Source: Alphaproteobacteria bacterium
GTDB lineage: Bacteria > Pseudomonadota > Alphaproteobacteria > Rs-D84 > JAERRO01
DNA: 36,156 nt
NCBI GenBank assembly: GCA_016735395.1
Contig: JAERRO010000005.1
Span: forward strand, 1 to 36,156
Reading direction: 5' to 3'
Below the pieces are notes generated by a model, which saw only the letters and a program-made list of their open reading frames with translations, did no database searches and was not told the origin of the DNA. Numbering within the stretch: the first letter of the stretch is position 1; every line of letters begins with the position of its first letter. The position numbers were made by a program, and so were the translations under genes. Below are positions 6,669 through 14,707 of this stretch, one piece after another.

Positions 6669-7541
6669 ATGAAACGGACCATACTAAACAAAACTGTCGG
6701 GGTAGGGGTGCTAGAATGGAAGGCTGAAGAAACTCTTTCTAAATCGCTAGAGTCCTACAAAAAAGAAAAAATTATTAAACTGTTTGACGAGGCTTTAATA
6801 CACTTTCAAGATGGAAATGAAAATGATAAAACTATAGCTAAAAAATTCGGCTTCAAGGCTTCCTTCGAAAAAAATTCAGGCTTTCTTGGTGGTATGGTGA
6901 AAATTTTTAATGAACTTAAAACAGACTATGTGTTGTTTTTAGAAAATGATTTTCCTTTAATCGTCTCTCATAATAATTTCAAAAAACAACTCGAAAATTC
7001 TGTACAACTGTTAGAAGAAAATAGTGCCGATGTCGTAAGGTTGTTTTCTAAAAAAAATCCTGGCGATCTGTTTTCTGATGTAGAAAAATACCTGCGGTAT
7101 TATAAACTACAAAATCCTATATCTCACAATGTCGAAAAATTACAATCTTCTATGTTTAAAAGATTCTTATACAATACTGTGAAAATTAAAAATCGTAGAA
7201 AATTTATCGGAAGAGCTGTCTATGTAGAAAAAAATCCGCATAAAATTTTTCCTAAAAAAATATCTAAAGTTGGAGAATTCTTTATTGTAGACTCTAGTGT
7301 GATAAACTGGACCAATAGAGCTGTTTTGCTAAAAAGAAAATTCTTTCTTGAGACACTACTTCCTTATATAAATGATAACCTCAAAAAGAAAACTACCAAT
7401 GGATTTCAAACACCAGAAAATATATTGCGGAAGTGGTGGCAAGATCAACACTTTAAAGTTGCTGTAGGTGAGGGAGCCTTCACACACTCTAGAAAAGATA
7501 ACTCGTGGAGAGAAAATTATCCTTTTAAAAAGAATATATAA
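6669..7541 (+). CDS. Putative GT-A-fold glycosyltransferase (GT2-like)
   Basis: The 290-aa product has the layout of a nucleotide-sugar GT-A domain. An N-terminal strand plus helix reads VGVGVLEWKAEETLSKSLES. Next come NSGFLGGMVKIFNEL and YVLFLENDFPL (about 90-100), where END takes the place of the metal-binding DxD. GEGAFTHSR near the end resembles the end of GT2 domains. No membrane segment or signal peptide is seen, so it is probably cytosolic. It is rich in Lys and Asn. It starts three bases after fabF with no clear ribosome-binding site and overlaps mltG by one base (TAATG), so translation is probably coupled. In many Alphaproteobacteria mltG follows fabF directly, so this gene looks inserted. 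Substrate unknown; family call moderate. Confidence 0.65.
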   Translation: MKRTILNKTVGVGVLEWKAEETLSKSLESYKKEKIIKLFDEALIHFQDGNENDKTIAKKFGFKASFEKNSGFLGGMVKIFNELKTDYVLFLENDFPLIVSHNNFKKQLENSVQLLEENSADVVRLFSKKNPGDLFSDVEKYLRYYKLQNPISHNVEKLQSSMFKRFLYNTVKIKNRRKFIGRAVYVEKNPHKIFPKKISKVGEFFIVDSSVINWTNRAVLLKRKFFLETLLPYINDNLKKKTTNGFQTPENILRKWWQDQHFKVAVGEGAFTHSRKDNSWRENYPFKKNI

Positions 7542-8641
7542 TGAATAAACCTAATAACAAAAATCTATCTGTAAAATCTAATAAAACTAATAATGTGAAA
7601 GGTAAAAACTCTGCCAATAAAATTAACAAAAGTTCTAAAGTTAAAAGGCTGAAATTAAAAAAAATATCAAAGTATCAAAATATAAAGACTAGAATTTACT
7701 TATGTTTTTTTATTAGCTCTTTTATTCTTATATTCTCAATATTCTTCTACTCGCCAATTAAAAATGATATAGAATTTAAGGTGCCTGTTAATGCCTCTTC
7801 TATTCAGATCGCAAACCAATTAAAAAAAGAAAATATCATTGTGTCATCTTCTGTTTTTAGGGGGTGGGTAGCTTTGCTAGGAGAAAGTAAGGGGTTGCAA
7901 TATGGAGTGTATGTATTTCAAAAGGGAGATAGCCTATCAGATGTAGCATACAAAATTTTTAATGGTAAAATTCTCCTACACGATATACTAATCCCTGAAG
8001 GTGTCACTAATAAACAGGTCGAAAAAATTATAAATAATACTCCTCTTCTCGACGGGGAGAAAATAATAATAGAACAATATGAAGGTAGTATTTGGCCTAG
8101 CACCTACAAAGTACACAAGGGAATGGATAGAATAGATTTTTTGAAAATGATAAATAAAGCCTTCTCGAAAAATACTAATAGAATTAAAAAACAATATATA
8201 AACGAGTCGAAACTAAAGTGGAATGAAGTTTTAATTATGGCTAGCCTCATAGAGAAGGAAACCTCTCTTGATAGTGAACGAAAAATCGTTGCTAGTGTCT
8301 TCTTTAATCGACTAGAAAAAGGTATGCGGTTACAGACAGATCCAACCGTTATTTATGCCGTTACTAATGGACTGTCTTCTAGCTTTAACACAAAGGGAAT
8401 TGTATACTCTAATCAACTGAAAATAGATAGCCCCTACAATACTTATAAAATCTATGGACTGCCTCCAACTCCTATTTCTAATGCTGGTGAAAAATCAATC
8501 GTTGCTGTCCTACAACCTGCAAAAACAGATCTGATTTTCTTCGTCGCCGACGGTTCTGGAGGACATAAATTTTCTAAAACCTATGCCCAACACGAAGAGT
8601 ATAGAAAAGAATGGCGAAAATTTCGTGATAATAAACAATAA
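7541..8641 (+). CDS. mltG: Endolytic murein transglycosylase MltG
   Basis: MltG cuts nascent glycan strands at the inner membrane and limits peptidoglycan chain length. The 366-aa protein has a Lys/Asn-rich cytoplasmic N-terminus (1-50), a single membrane segment (about 52-70), a LysM-like region including LPEG-type IPEGVTNKQVEKII (about 151-164), then the YceG catalytic domain. It keeps LIMASLIEKET (catalytic Glu about 238-240) and MRLQTDPTVIYAV. PYNTYKIYGLPPTPISNAG and the terminal FSKTYAQHEEYRKEWR are conserved. The basic N-terminal extension is longer than in E. coli. It overlaps the upstream glycosyltransferase by one base. Confidence 0.95.
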   Translation: MNKPNNKNLSVKSNKTNNVKGKNSANKINKSSKVKRLKLKKISKYQNIKTRIYLCFFISSFILIFSIFFYSPIKNDIEFKVPVNASSIQIANQLKKENIIVSSSVFRGWVALLGESKGLQYGVYVFQKGDSLSDVAYKIFNGKILLHDILIPEGVTNKQVEKIINNTPLLDGEKIIIEQYEGSIWPSTYKVHKGMDRIDFLKMINKAFSKNTNRIKKQYINESKLKWNEVLIMASLIEKETSLDSERKIVASVFFNRLEKGMRLQTDPTVIYAVTNGLSSSFNTKGIVYSNQLKIDSPYNTYKIYGLPPTPISNAGEKSIVAVLQPAKTDLIFFVADGSGGHKFSKTYAQHEEYRKEWRKFRDNKQ

Positions 8642-8650
8642 AGGACTCTA

Positions 8651-9985
8651 ATGATTTTACTTTCTATAATAACTATCGTCTCTCTAATTATAGGGACACT
8701 GTTCGGTCTTCGGCTAGCTTCAAAGTTTAATAAAAATTCTACACCCGAAGGTATAAATAATCTGGAGACTAAAATTTTCCACATTAAGAAGGAAAATGAT
8801 AGACTCATTGAGACTAATGAAAAAGAGAAAGACAAAAATTCTATACTCATAGAACAGAAGACTACCGCTGAAAATAATCTGCTTCATGAACGACAAAGAA
8901 ATGATAATATCGAAAAGTTGAGACAAGAGATGACCGATGTCTTTAAACTTTCTAGCAATACTGCTATGTCTCAACAGACTGACGAACTAAAGAAAAAACA
9001 CCAAGAATGGCTAACCCCTCAAATTAACGACATAAATGAACGATTTATAAAATTTAATAATCAACAGGTAGAACTGAAAACTGTTTTTAATGAAAGTTTT
9101 ACCTCTCTAAATAATATGAACCTGCGAATAGAAAATGAAACTAAAAGACTTCGTAAGGTTTTGACTACTCCTTCTAAAGCTCAAGGCACCGCCGTAGAAG
9201 ATTATCTGGAAGTGCTTTTAAATGGGTTTCATATTCCCTTCGAAAAAGAAAAATTTCATAAAGGTGTCGACGGAGAAAAAAGTAAAATACCTGATTTTAA
9301 AGTTAATATAGGGGTAGGAAAAACTCTGTTTATCGATGCTAAAGCAACATTGTTTGACTATGATAGAGCCTGCGAGTTTGATGATAACTCTATAGAAAAA
9401 ACAGAGGCTATGAAAAAACATATTGTGGCTATAAAAAGTAGAATAGATAATCTTTCTAGTAAAAATTATGAAGCCCTAGATGATAATTCTCCTAATTTTG
9501 TTTATATGTTTTTACCTAGCGATGGAGCTTTAATTGAGGCTCAAAACTTTGACTCTAAACTAATAGAATATGCTATAACAAAAAGAGTTTCTCTAGTTTC
9601 TCCAGCCCTGCTTGGCGGTATGCTTTTTATGGCTAGTTATCTATGGAAAGTCGATAAACAACTTGGAAGTGTGAAAGATATTTTAAAGGTTGCGAATACT
9701 ATTAGTGATAAAATTAACGGAGTAGTTGATGGTATTTCTAGTGCTAGAGATGGACTCAAAAAAGCAGACGACGGATATCAAAAAGTGATAACAGTTATTG
9801 AGGGGAAGGGTGGAATTTTAAGCTGTGGTAGAACCCTCTCAAAACTTCAAGCCGGTGGTAAAAAATCCCTTGAACAAAATATGAAAGATAAAGGTTTAGG
9901 ACTTCAATTTAATGACGATCAACTTGAAAAAATTACAGAAAATGATGTAGATGATTTTGACAAAATTGCCGAAGATAATAAATGA
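8651..9985 (+). CDS. rmuC: RmuC-family DNA recombination protein
   Basis: The 444-aa product has an N-terminal membrane anchor (ILLSIITIVSLIIGTLFGLRL), a long predicted coiled coil (about 35-170, rich in Glu/Lys/Asn), then the RmuC nuclease-like domain. Characteristic segments: GTAVEDYLEVLL, IPDFKVNIGVGKTLFIDAKATLFDYDRA (the PD-(D/E)xK-like D...DAK arrangement), PNFVYMFLPSDGALIEA and VSPALLGGMLFMASYLWK. RmuC restrains rearrangements at inverted repeats in E. coli; its biochemical role remains poorly defined. AAGGA lies six bases before the ATG. The stop overlaps the truA start (ATGA), which fits translational coupling. Confidence 0.93.
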   Translation: MILLSIITIVSLIIGTLFGLRLASKFNKNSTPEGINNLETKIFHIKKENDRLIETNEKEKDKNSILIEQKTTAENNLLHERQRNDNIEKLRQEMTDVFKLSSNTAMSQQTDELKKKHQEWLTPQINDINERFIKFNNQQVELKTVFNESFTSLNNMNLRIENETKRLRKVLTTPSKAQGTAVEDYLEVLLNGFHIPFEKEKFHKGVDGEKSKIPDFKVNIGVGKTLFIDAKATLFDYDRACEFDDNSIEKTEAMKKHIVAIKSRIDNLSSKNYEALDDNSPNFVYMFLPSDGALIEAQNFDSKLIEYAITKRVSLVSPALLGGMLFMASYLWKVDKQLGSVKDILKVANTISDKINGVVDGISSARDGLKKADDGYQKVITVIEGKGGILSCGRTLSKLQAGGKKSLEQNMKDKGLGLQFNDDQLEKITENDVDDFDKIAEDNK

Positions 9986-10791
9986 AGTTTGCTATAAGTG
10001 TAGAATTTCTAGGTAATGGCTTTTGTGGGTTTCAATCTCAAAAAAATAATACCGCCGTTCAAGATTATCTCAATATGGCTATTTCTAAACTGCTGAATGA
10101 AAATACAAAGTCCGTCGGGGCAGGGAGGACTGATGCCGGAGTAAATGCCGTTTCTATGGTCGCTCATTTCGAAACAGATAGGAGTGATTTAACAGAAAAT
10201 AATGTCGCAAATGGTGTGAACTTTTGGCTAAATAAACTCTCTGCTAAATGTGTAGTTACCGCTGTTAAAATTGTTCCCGATGATTTTCATGCTAGATTTT
10301 CTTGCAATAAAAGGTGGTATCAATATAGAATTCTTCAACGACCTGCCCCGCCTGTTTTGGACTCAAATAAAGTCGCCTGGTTCAAAAATAAAATAGACTT
10401 CTCAACAATACAAAGTAGCTCTAAAATGTTCGTCGGAGAACATAACTTTAACAGCTTTAGATCTTCTCAATGTCAAGCAAAATCTCCTGTAAGAACCATA
10501 GACAATATAATCGTGTTTCAACCAAACTCCGATTTAATTTATATAAATATAATCGCCTCTTCTTTTCTCCATAATCAAATTAGACACATCGTTGGGGCTT
10601 TGACTGACATTGCTTCTCAAAAGAAATCTGATCGCGATATTCAACTAATGTTAGACAACCCACACGGTATAAAAAATATGACTCTAGCTCCAGCTTCGGG
10701 ATTATTCTTTATGGAAGCTTTATACGAATCTCTGGATTTTTTTATAGACGATAATGTTCAATCACAACGGATGAAATTACTCAATTTATAA
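9982..10791 (+). CDS. truA: tRNA pseudouridine(38-40) synthase TruA
   Basis: The 269-aa product modifies uridines 38-40 in the tRNA anticodon arm. The catalytic aspartate is in VGAGRTDAGVNAV (Asp about 51). Other conserved blocks: FHARFSCNKRWYQYRI, FVGEHNFNSFRSSQC, SSFLHNQIRHIVGAL and APASGLFFMEALY. Length is standard. It overlaps rmuC by four bases and is the last gene of the fabF run. It converges on comEC with only seven bases between the stops and no obvious hairpin, so 3' ends of opposing transcripts probably overlap. Confidence 0.96.
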   Translation: MKFAISVEFLGNGFCGFQSQKNNTAVQDYLNMAISKLLNENTKSVGAGRTDAGVNAVSMVAHFETDRSDLTENNVANGVNFWLNKLSAKCVVTAVKIVPDDFHARFSCNKRWYQYRILQRPAPPVLDSNKVAWFKNKIDFSTIQSSSKMFVGEHNFNSFRSSQCQAKSPVRTIDNIIVFQPNSDLIYINIIASSFLHNQIRHIVGALTDIASQKKSDRDIQLMLDNPHGIKNMTLAPASGLFFMEALYESLDFFIDDNVQSQRMKLLNL

Positions 10792-10798
10792 AAGGTAG

Positions 10799-13042
10799 TT
10801 AGTCTATGGACGGAGGACTTAGGCGGTGCCATGGTCTCAACATAGGGTGGGTGTAATAACGGATTACTAGATCTTCGCCGTCTTGATTGTTTTTAATCTT
10901 TTCTAACCTTAAATAAGTTGTAGAAGTTCTAGGTATTTGGTTTTTAGTAATTAGTAAAGATTTACACTTTTCTGATTCTACAGTATTTATATTATAGGAT
11001 AGGCTCATCGTAGATATTATAATACTGTTCTTAACCGAGCAAACTTTAGATAGATTTTCTATCAAGGCTATATTACTTTTGGGGATAAATACATAACTGT
11101 CGTTTATATGGTTCTCATTTATAGTTTTTATATGTAGCCCCGCACTGTTGTATAAAATTGAGATCTGATTTACTCCTATGTCATAAACGGAATTTTCATT
11201 TTTATATGAGGTAAACTTTTTTACTCCCCATAATCGCTTCAAGTTTTCTAGAAATCTATTGTCAGATGCTCTATTCGTGAGACCATAATCGTTGCCATCA
11301 ACTTTAACTGCTATAGTCGTTATCTCAGGTGAAATAAACATAAATGTATCACTTCTAGGAAAAAATAATATCGGTATCGAAATAAACATAACAATATAGC
11401 CGATTTTCTTGTATTCTCTTAATAATATTATGCTCAAAATGAAGCCTGCGAAAAAATAGATATAAAAGCTTTGAGGTAATACCGGTATTTTTAACTCGGT
11501 TATAGGTATCTCTAGGATTAGGTTGAAGATATTATGTAATGTTTTTAAAATAGGTTCGGTTAAGTTTAATATAGAAGAATTTCCACTCATAAAAAATATT
11601 ATAGAACCTAATAATAGTAGGGGCATTACTAGAAAACTGTATATGGGCATCGCTATGATGTTGCCTATCACAGACAACAAGGGAACAGTGCCGAAAAAGT
11701 AAACTAACAGAGGAGATATCACTATGCTAATTACGATAGAAGATATAATTATACCTCTGATATAGGACCAGATTATATACACAATTCTAAACTTGTCCTT
11801 GTCATCGTAGATATGGGTGTATATCTTTTTAGATATAACTATGTTTTTTATAGATAATAGACAAATCACTGATAAAAATGATAGATAAAAACCTGGGCTA
11901 ATGACACTATACGGTCGACTTAACAATATAATCGTCGCTATAATAGATAAACTTCTATATGAGATAATACTTCGCACAAATAATAGACCCAAAACGAATA
12001 AGGATAGTCCTATAAATGCTCGTAAGGTCGGAGTTTGAAAACCGCTCAAGGTAAGATATATAAAACAGACTAAAACTGACAATAGACTAATCACCGGACG
12101 GAGATTATATCTTCTCAATAATATAGTAAAATTCTTAAAAAATAGATATAATATGAAATATGCCCAGAAAAATAGTAGAGACATATGAAACCCAGAAATC
12201 GATAATAGATGTGCCAATCCTAAAGATCTGTATTGTTCGAATGTGTCCGACGGTAACGAGTGTTTCTGTCCGATTATTAAAGACTGACTGAATGACTTCA
12301 CTAGCGGAGATACGAACGGTGCAGTTTCTATCTTGTTATATAGATACTTCCTGAACTCTGATACTCGTTCGCCTATAGTTAAATCTCCTTCTGTAGATTT
12401 TTTATAGTAAAGATGTGTCATATTCCCAGTTCCATTTATATCGTTGAAAAATGACCAGAGACTAAAGTCAAAGAGACCTTTGAAAATGCCTACTTCTATA
12501 GGGTATATAGACCCACGAAATTTTACCTCGTCTCCGATCTTCGGTACATCGTACAATATATCTTTATTAACCTTAAACCGGACTCTGTAATCCTCTTGAA
12601 AACTGTTTCTATCGTCCGTCAACTTTATATCTTTACAATATAACCTATAGCCGTGAGAAGTTTTTGATAGATTATCAACATTACATAATATATCTACATT
12701 GTGTCTAGCCTCTGATACCCGTCCGATATCTAAATAGTTAACATGTAATATAAAAGATAATAGACCTAGCGAGAAACCTATGACTAATAATTTTAAAAAT
12801 CTGTTCGTCGACGATAGAAATACGGGAAATAGTTTGCAAGATATAACTAAAACAACAGATGTATATAATATAAACAAAGTCAATATAGAAACTTGAGTTT
12901 TTAACGGAATAATACAGACGAGTAGACTCAATCCTACTATAAATGGAAACCATAATGTATAGTAGCCATCGTTATAGTGTCTCGAAAAAAATAGTTCTAT
13001 CTTTTTCAAGATGTTTGATAATAAGTATCTAATTCTACTCAT
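10799..13042 (-). CDS. comEC: ComEC/Rec2-family DNA uptake channel
   Basis: The 747-aa polytopic protein is the predicted inner-membrane channel that takes single-stranded DNA into the cytoplasm. It has an N-terminal membrane pair, an OB-like DUF4131 region (about 110-215), and the competence domain with the hallmark QSLIIGQKHSLP...YRSLGLAHLLSISGFHMSLLF followed by many membrane helices. The last 190 residues occupy the place of the metallo-beta-lactamase-like domain but lack the HxHxDH metal motif. They do end with RPWHR, which I recall from alphaproteobacterial ComEC proteins. No other competence gene (comM, pilins, dprA) is in view. The ribosome-binding site is weak. It is transcribed divergently from the Cys-rich block. 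Confidence 0.93.
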   Translation of the reverse strand: MSRIRYLLSNILKKIELFFSRHYNDGYYTLWFPFIVGLSLLVCIIPLKTQVSILTLFILYTSVVLVISCKLFPVFLSSTNRFLKLLVIGFSLGLLSFILHVNYLDIGRVSEARHNVDILCNVDNLSKTSHGYRLYCKDIKLTDDRNSFQEDYRVRFKVNKDILYDVPKIGDEVKFRGSIYPIEVGIFKGLFDFSLWSFFNDINGTGNMTHLYYKKSTEGDLTIGERVSEFRKYLYNKIETAPFVSPLVKSFSQSLIIGQKHSLPSDTFEQYRSLGLAHLLSISGFHMSLLFFWAYFILYLFFKNFTILLRRYNLRPVISLLSVLVCFIYLTLSGFQTPTLRAFIGLSLFVLGLLFVRSIISYRSLSIIATIILLSRPYSVISPGFYLSFLSVICLLSIKNIVISKKIYTHIYDDKDKFRIVYIIWSYIRGIIISSIVISIVISPLLVYFFGTVPLLSVIGNIIAMPIYSFLVMPLLLLGSIIFFMSGNSSILNLTEPILKTLHNIFNLILEIPITELKIPVLPQSFYIYFFAGFILSIILLREYKKIGYIVMFISIPILFFPRSDTFMFISPEITTIAVKVDGNDYGLTNRASDNRFLENLKRLWGVKKFTSYKNENSVYDIGVNQISILYNSAGLHIKTINENHINDSYVFIPKSNIALIENLSKVCSVKNSIIISTMSLSYNINTVESEKCKSLLITKNQIPRTSTTYLRLEKIKNNQDGEDLVIRYYTHPMLRPWHRLSPPSID

Positions 13043-13185
13043 TTATATTTATGTTTTTCTCTGTTTTATTTTTATACATAGTGTAATGTTATAGTTATGA
13101 TTGCAACTTTAAGTTTAAAAAAACATATATAAGTTTAGCTTGAATTTGTCCGCTATTTCTTCTATCGTTTATACAGGAGATGTCT

Positions 13186-13923
13186 ATGAAAAATTTGATA
13201 GTGCTGTTTTTTTGTAGCATCATATCGTTTAATCAAGTCAATGCAGTAATAGACAGAGAAAATGATAACTATCAATCTGGGTTGCCTAGATATATGACTA
13301 GACCTATCTCATATGCTAATACACCTGGATACCTAGATAAAACTCAAAATTGGATGCTACAACTTGGTAACGAGACTATAGGTATGTTCTTACCGTCCTT
13401 CAAAAAGGAGAGGGTTCAGGCTTTTAAAGATATATCTGATAATAATACTACAGGTAAACCAGTAGCGGGGCTCTCTATGGACTATGCTTCTACTTATAAT
13501 ACATCGTGGGCGGAGTTCGAAGATGATACATTAAGGTCAAACTCAAAAGATATAATTCAAAGAAATAACTCTAAAGCCTGTAGCGAGGAGATCGAATATT
13601 GTCTAGAACAGCAGTGTTTAGTTTTAGGTAATACCTTTAAGAGGTGTCTATGCGATGCAAACATAATTAAAATGATGATATCCTTTCCGAGGCAAACTCT
13701 AGCTATCGAGGGAAGGGGCTTTTATAACACCGTCGAAGCAAAGGATGTTATATCGTCATATATCGATGAAATTTTACAAAAACAGAGATCTATCGCTACA
13801 AAAATTCAGGCCTGTATCTCACAAGACTGTATGAGGTTTTATAGTCAGACTTTTGAACAATATAATAAAAAAATTCAAGACGACTGTGCTAGATTCTACT
13901 ATTTTATAAAGAGTAGAGGGTGA
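13186..13923 (+). CDS. Exported Cys-rich protein A (unknown function)
   Basis: The ORF track starts at ATG 13180, but AGGAG at 13175-13179 abuts that codon. The ATG at 13186 has correct six-base spacing, giving 245 aa. A Sec signal peptide (MKNLIVLFFCSIISFNQVNA) is followed by an unmatched region of about 100 residues. Then comes the block-defining module CSEEIEYCLEQQCLVLGNTFKRCLC, a C-x6-C-x4-C-x9-C-x-C pattern. A second module has CISQDC and ends EQYNKKIQDDCARF. The even spacing suggests disulfides in the periplasm or on the surface. It overlaps the next gene by four bases (GTGA). No known family is recognised. Confidence 0.85.
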   Translation: MKNLIVLFFCSIISFNQVNAVIDRENDNYQSGLPRYMTRPISYANTPGYLDKTQNWMLQLGNETIGMFLPSFKKERVQAFKDISDNNTTGKPVAGLSMDYASTYNTSWAEFEDDTLRSNSKDIIQRNNSKACSEEIEYCLEQQCLVLGNTFKRCLCDANIIKMMISFPRQTLAIEGRGFYNTVEAKDVISSYIDEILQKQRSIATKIQACISQDCMRFYSQTFEQYNKKIQDDCARFYYFIKSRG

Positions 13924-14651
13924 AATTTTTGTATGTCATTCTTATAGTCTCGTTTCCTCTGGTATTAACGGCAAGACTTAAAGAGGACCCTAATAGATTT
14001 TCGTACCTTAACCCTTATCCCCGCCCAGTATGGATTCAATCTAACTCTAGATTTAGCGATAACTTCGGAAGAGTAAAACATGCTATGGCAGACCTCTATC
14101 AAGAGACTAGACCTACTTATCTGTCTGCTTATAACGATCAAAAAGTTCAACAAATTTCTCTACTTGCTAGAGATAACGAGATAAGAGACCTCCAAGGATA
14201 CCATTTGCGACTGACAAATGTCGATCAAAATCCGTATACAGAATATAATTTTAAAGAAAATCCGCAATATAATAGAGACGACGATTTTGTGCAAAAGAGG
14301 TTGTTCGATATTCAATTAAAAGAATGTACGGATCAATTTTTTAGATGTATGGATAACACTTGTTTGCAATCTGGTAATATAGAGAAACGGTGTCAATGTA
14401 GTTCTAGAATACGAATTTTTATAGAAAAAAGTCCTGATAAGTTTCTGACGGCTAAAGGTCTATATCGAGGGGACTACAATAGCATTCAATATTGGACAAA
14501 TTTTTATAGAGATAAAAATACTGCAAAGATAAATAGAAGTACTTCGTGTTTGACGAAAAATGATCAATGTATAAAGTTCAAAGATAAACTTATATATCGG
14601 TATGAGACGGCTATAGAATATGACTGTAAAAATTGGATAAACAAATTATAA
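13920..14651 (+). CDS. Exported Cys-rich protein B (paralogue of A)
   Basis: The 243-aa product has a hydrophobic export signal ending VLTA. Its layout mirrors protein A: about 115 residues with aromatic/Asn/Arg-rich sequence, the module CTDQFFRCMDNTCLQSGNIEKRCQC (C-x6-C-x4-C-x9-C-x-C), then CLTKNDQC and YETAIEYDCKNW. A FLTAKGLYRGDYNS stretch parallels TLAIEGRGFYNTVE in A. The start is uncertain: GTG 13920 overlaps the previous stop, while TTG 13929 sits eight bases after AGAGGG and would leave a more normal signal peptide. The two small proteins are probably translated together and may form a pair. Confidence 0.84.
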   Translation: MKFLYVILIVSFPLVLTARLKEDPNRFSYLNPYPRPVWIQSNSRFSDNFGRVKHAMADLYQETRPTYLSAYNDQKVQQISLLARDNEIRDLQGYHLRLTNVDQNPYTEYNFKENPQYNRDDDFVQKRLFDIQLKECTDQFFRCMDNTCLQSGNIEKRCQCSSRIRIFIEKSPDKFLTAKGLYRGDYNSIQYWTNFYRDKNTAKINRSTSCLTKNDQCIKFKDKLIYRYETAIEYDCKNWINKL

Positions 14652-14659
14652 TAAAAAGC

Positions 14660-14689
14660 TTGATTTTTGTTTCTGTTATATGGTAGAAT
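14660..14689 (+). promoter_or_regulatory. Candidate sigma70-type promoter for the 1004-aa gene
   Basis: TTGATT, 18-base spacer, TAGAAT with a preceding TGG. A GAGGAG ribosome-binding site follows before the ATG at 14708. Confidence 0.5.
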
Positions 14690-14707
14690 CAACTTGAGGA
14701 GAATTTT

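Noticed and set aside
13140-13168. TTGAAT-17-TATCGT promoter for protein A
   Set aside because: The predicted start would fall on the ribosome-binding site itself, leaving no leader; left unannotated.
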